DNA of 15,337 nucleotides from Clostridia bacterium (GTDB lineage: Bacteria; Bacillota; Clostridia; Peptostreptococcales; Anaerovoracaceae). Numbering within the stretch: position 1 is the stretch's first letter; every line of letters begins with the position of its first letter. Of the stretch, positions 13,423 to 15,337 are shown one piece after another. Position numbers and translations under genes: made by a program. The notes under the pieces were generated by a model. That model had not been told where the DNA came from. It was given only the letters and a program-made list of their open reading frames with translations, and did not search any database. Where the stretch lies: assembly GCA_024682015.1 (NCBI GenBank), contig JAIKZT010000246.1:1-15337 (forward strand), written 5' to 3'.

Positions 13423-14586
13423 ATGAAAAGGCTGATCAGCATATTGTGCATCATGTTTTTGCTGCTGGGCTGCCTGCCGCTGCAGGCGTACGCAGGGGAA
13501 GGATACGTCAGCGTGTGCGCCGCCGGTATGTGCGGCGAAAACGTCAATTACAGGCTCACGCTGGATTACGTCCTCCGCCTGCAGGGGGAAGGCGCGATGC
13601 AGAAGAACGCCACGTGCGCGGATAAATACAGGTTCTGGAACTACGAGGAATGGATCGGCCTGATGACCGCGGACGAGGGGATCACGACCATAGGCGACTT
13701 TGCGTTCGCGGAATACGGCCTGCAGTGCATCTTCCTTCCGAAGAGCCTCGAAAGCATCGGCAAGTACGCCTTCTGGCAGTGCGCCGCGCTGACGGACGTG
13801 TTCTACGCGGGCAGCGAAGAGGATTGGAGCAACGTGCAGATCGGCGCGATGAACGACGGTCTGAACGGCGTAACGATGCATTACAACTATGCGGGTGCGA
13901 CGATCGGAAGCTGCGGGAACTTCAAGTCGCCGAATCAGGCTTCCGCGTTCAGCGGGTGCCCTGTCTGGGTCCTGCTGGGGGATGAGCTGACCATTTCCGG
14001 CACCGGCGCGGCGGATACGAACGGCTTTCGGACGATCCAGCGCGTCGAAGAAAATATGTATTACACGCTGGAGGCAGAGGTCCGCAAGGTCAAGGTCGAG
14101 GAAGGCATAACCCTGCTGGGCGATTGGCTGTTCAACAGCATTAACCTGATTGAGGAAATTTCGCTGCCGCGCAGCCTGAAGACCATTGAAGACAAGGCGT
14201 TTTGGAACTGCAACGCGTTGAAGGACGTGTACTTTGCGGGCAGCGAGGACGAGTGGAGCGCCGTTGCGATCGGCGCAAACAACGATGCGCTGACGGGCGC
14301 TGAGATCCATTTCGGAGGCGAAACGGCGAAGATGATCCAGGTCAGGCAGGAGAGCCTGGCGGATGGCCGCGTCGCGATCGGCCGGTTCACCGGCCCTCTC
14401 GGCAGGACGGTCCAGGCCATCGCGGTCCGCTACGACGCGGAGGGCCGCCTGCTTAGCATGTCTTTAGTGCGGGTCAACGGAACCGGCCAGCTGAGCATTA
14501 ACCTCTCAAACGGCGAGACTGTGCGTTTCTTTGTCGTCGATGCGGAGACCGGCGTGCCGCTTTGTGAAGAACGATCGGTGGAGTAG
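13423..14586 (+). CDS. Secreted BspA-type leucine-rich-repeat protein with two repeat modules
   Basis: This 387-residue exported protein has an N-terminal signal (MKRLISILCIMFLLLGC...AYA). Cleavage by signal peptidase I after AYA (residue 24) and lipidation at C17 (LLGC) are both possible. Two BspA/LRR_5 modules at about 105-154 and 248-297 each read LPxSLxxIxxxAFWxCxALxDV, followed by AGSExxWxxVxIGxxND, a common tail in gut Bacillota repeat proteins. Between them lies a beta-rich region (about 160-245), and the last 90 residues resemble a small beta domain. Such repeats usually mediate surface binding; no enzyme motif is seen. The start has SD AAGGAAGGA. It is flanked by its own promoter (13367) and a terminator (14611), so it is a single-gene unit. 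Confidence 0.85.
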   Translation: MKRLISILCIMFLLLGCLPLQAYAGEGYVSVCAAGMCGENVNYRLTLDYVLRLQGEGAMQKNATCADKYRFWNYEEWIGLMTADEGITTIGDFAFAEYGLQCIFLPKSLESIGKYAFWQCAALTDVFYAGSEEDWSNVQIGAMNDGLNGVTMHYNYAGATIGSCGNFKSPNQASAFSGCPVWVLLGDELTISGTGAADTNGFRTIQRVEENMYYTLEAEVRKVKVEEGITLLGDWLFNSINLIEEISLPRSLKTIEDKAFWNCNALKDVYFAGSEDEWSAVAIGANNDALTGAEIHFGGETAKMIQVRQESLADGRVAIGRFTGPLGRTVQAIAVRYDAEGRLLSMSLVRVNGTGQLSINLSNGETVRFFVVDAETGVPLCEERSVE

Positions 14587-14610
14587 ACGGCGCTGAATGA
14601 TCATACGAGG

Positions 14611-14641
14611 AAATGTCCCGGACAGATTCCGGGGCATTTTT
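14611..14641 (+). terminator. Rho-independent terminator after the repeat-protein gene
   Basis: An 11-bp stem (14611-14621 with 14629-14639; one G-T wobble) closes a 7-nt loop and ends in five T residues (14637-14641). It lies 25 nt after the stop codon. Confidence 0.9.
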
Positions 14642-14859
14642 GATGAATGCTGGCCCGCTTGTTGGCTAATGGCGTAATCTTGCTAATAGACACCACATTT
14701 ACGGTGCCCATTCTGGCCAAAGAGGCAATGGGCACCATATACGGGCTGTAAGTGGTGGCTAAATCGTGTTACAAGGCGTTGGACACCGTCTGCGCGGTGG
14801 CCAGATGCTGGAAATGGGAGATGGACATCTCAGTCTGCTGGGGATGTTCCCACGACAGG

Positions 14860-14943
14860 CTCAGGGACCTTTCGATAAGTTCATGGCATCGCTGGCTAAG
14901 GTGCATCTCGATAAGTTCATGGCATCGCAGGCTCAGGGACCTT
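14860..14943. repeat. 36-bp tandem repeat, two full units and a partial third
   Basis: Unit 1 (14860-14895) and unit 2 (14896-14931) share an exact 21-nt core (14872-14892 and 14908-14928) at a period of 36. A third unit starts at 14932 and repeats the first 12 nt of unit 1 before diverging. Because 36 is divisible by 3, both strands stay open and would encode 12-residue repeats, but no SD or protein family supports coding. There are no spacers, so it is not a CRISPR array. Confidence 0.85.
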
Positions 14944-14972
14944 GGATGAACCCAAGGAGCCTCAAGAACAGG

Positions 14973-15010
14973 AAAAAGCATCGTGTTCCGTTGAACATAG
15001 ATGCTTTTTT
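14973..15010. terminator. Long terminator hairpin before the last gene
   Basis: Stem AAAAAGCATC (14973-14982) with GATGCTTTTT (15000-15009) encloses an inner stem TGTTC (14984-14988) with GAACA (14993-14997) and loop CGTT. A T run to 15010 follows. The A and T flanks make it potentially bidirectional. The inner stem's 3' arm contains the next gene's -35. Confidence 0.85.
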
Positions 15011-15020
15011 GTGTTATGAT
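14991..15020 (+). promoter_or_regulatory. Promoter predicting a leaderless start at 15027, -35 inside the terminator
   Basis: TTGAAC (14991-14996), an 18-nt spacer and TG-T-TATGAT (15012-15020) form a strong promoter with an extended -10. The expected start is 15027, the A of the next ATG, and no SD is present. Confidence 0.65.
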
Positions 15021-15026
15021 AGCAAT

Positions 15027-15337
15027 ATGAAGGACCTTCTGAACGAAAAACTCAGAGAATTCAAGGCTTTGGGCCCGGCGGTGCCCGAAGCGCGCAAGTG
15101 GCTGGAGGATTCGAACCTCTGGATGCTTCTGTACACCATTCTGTGCCTGCGCGGCGTGCGCGTCGACAAGAAAACGCTCGTGGACGTGCTGTCAGGCCGC
15201 ATCATGGAGGACGTGGACATCGATTTCTACGGATTCTGCCATCGCGTGCGCGACGTGTACCGAAGCATGATCTCCGCGCGGGAGATGCAGGCGAGCCTCA
15301 ACATGCGCCTGCTCGACACCTGGTACATGGACATCTT
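15027..15337 (+). CDS. Partial protein, possibly Fic/DOC-like (runs off the window)
   Basis: The first 103 codons are present. The protein begins MKDLLNEKLREFK and continues with an Arg- and Asp-rich helical sequence that includes LRGVRVDKKTLVDVLSGR, DFYGFCHRVRDVYRSM and NMRLLDTWY. The pattern of a short region ahead of V..LL, then an N/H-R-x-x-D-x-Y helix, then L...L.D.WY, faintly recalls the segment before the Fic motif in Fic/DOC AMP-transferase proteins. The diagnostic HPFxxGNGR motif would lie beyond the window. Without it, hypothetical protein is the safe name. The ATG at 15027 coincides with the predicted transcription start and has no SD. There is no good alternative start nearby. Confidence 0.75.
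   Translation, partial: MKDLLNEKLREFKALGPAVPEARKWLEDSNLWMLLYTILCLRGVRVDKKTLVDVLSGRIMEDVDIDFYGFCHRVRDVYRSMISAREMQASLNMRLLDTWYMDI

Larger units (their letters stand above)
14687..15010 (+). ncRNA. Candidate structured noncoding RNA (unclassified)
   Basis: No convincing gene lies between 14587 and 15026. After the terminator at 14611, this stretch holds four hairpins in a row: a bulged stem 14687-14761, then 14781-14802, 14818-14831 and 14835-14858. Next comes a 36-bp tandem repeat (14860-14943) and a final intrinsic terminator (14973-15010). That order, structured body then terminator, suggests a transcript of about 320 nt. A plus-strand promoter is only weakly indicated (TTGGCT at 14662 and TGCTAATAG at 14681). 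The terminator stem is A/T symmetrical, so the minus strand is not excluded. I do not recognise a known RNA family; a decayed repeat element is the main alternative. Confidence 0.4.

Noticed and set aside
14860..14943. CRISPR array
   Set aside because: Repeat units of 36 bp are directly adjacent with no spacers, and no cas genes are in the window.
14752..14949. 65-codon plus-strand and 70-codon minus-strand small proteins over the repeat
   Set aside because: Both read the 36-bp repeat in a stop-free frame, have no SD and no family, and the plus frame starts with GTG inside a hairpin stem.

Overview
The window reads as chromosomal DNA from a GC-rich anaerobic member of the Clostridia (Bacillota). 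This is inferred from strong Shine-Dalgarno (SD) sites, compact operons, and a gene set that includes a butyrate kinase, a Fe-S cysteine desulfidase-type enzyme, a radical SAM/SPASM protein, a small TSCPD protein and a BspA-type repeat protein. No species can be named from the sequence alone. No prophage, transposase or CRISPR array is visible.

Layout. Positions 1-63 hold the 3' end of a tRNA (probably Ser) and a terminator shared with the convergent tetR-type gene (68-616, minus). A short divergent promoter region (617-739) separates that regulator from a radical SAM gene (740-2086), and the two look like a regulator-target pair. A terminator and then an extended -10 promoter lead into a six-gene plus-strand operon (2193-7148): TSCPD protein, phosphoribosyltransferase, a kinase-fold/MobA fusion, butyrate kinase, L-cysteine desulfidase-like enzyme and nitroreductase. 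The genes overlap or lie no more than 37 nt apart, and the operon ends in a strong terminator.

A second plus-strand group (7228-12042) encodes a GH25 lysozyme-like lipoprotein, a PspC-domain membrane protein and two tandem GPH-type sugar:cation symporters. The pairing suggests envelope maintenance plus sugar-derivative uptake. A class I/II aminotransferase (12139-13332) with its own strong promoter and AGA-rich codon use follows. Then comes a secreted BspA-like repeat protein (13423-14586).

The stretch 14587-15026 has no convincing gene but is rich in structure: a terminator, a long bulged hairpin, three further hairpins, a 36-bp tandem repeat and a final terminator. This is the best candidate for something undescribed, either a structured RNA or a repeat element. 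The window ends inside a gene (15027 onward) that weakly resembles Fic-type proteins.

A recurring theme is very tight terminator-promoter packing. At 13359-13395 and 14973-15020 the next gene's -35 box lies inside the previous terminator hairpin. At 7228 and 15027 the predicted transcription start coincides with the ATG, with no SD, which suggests leaderless mRNAs.
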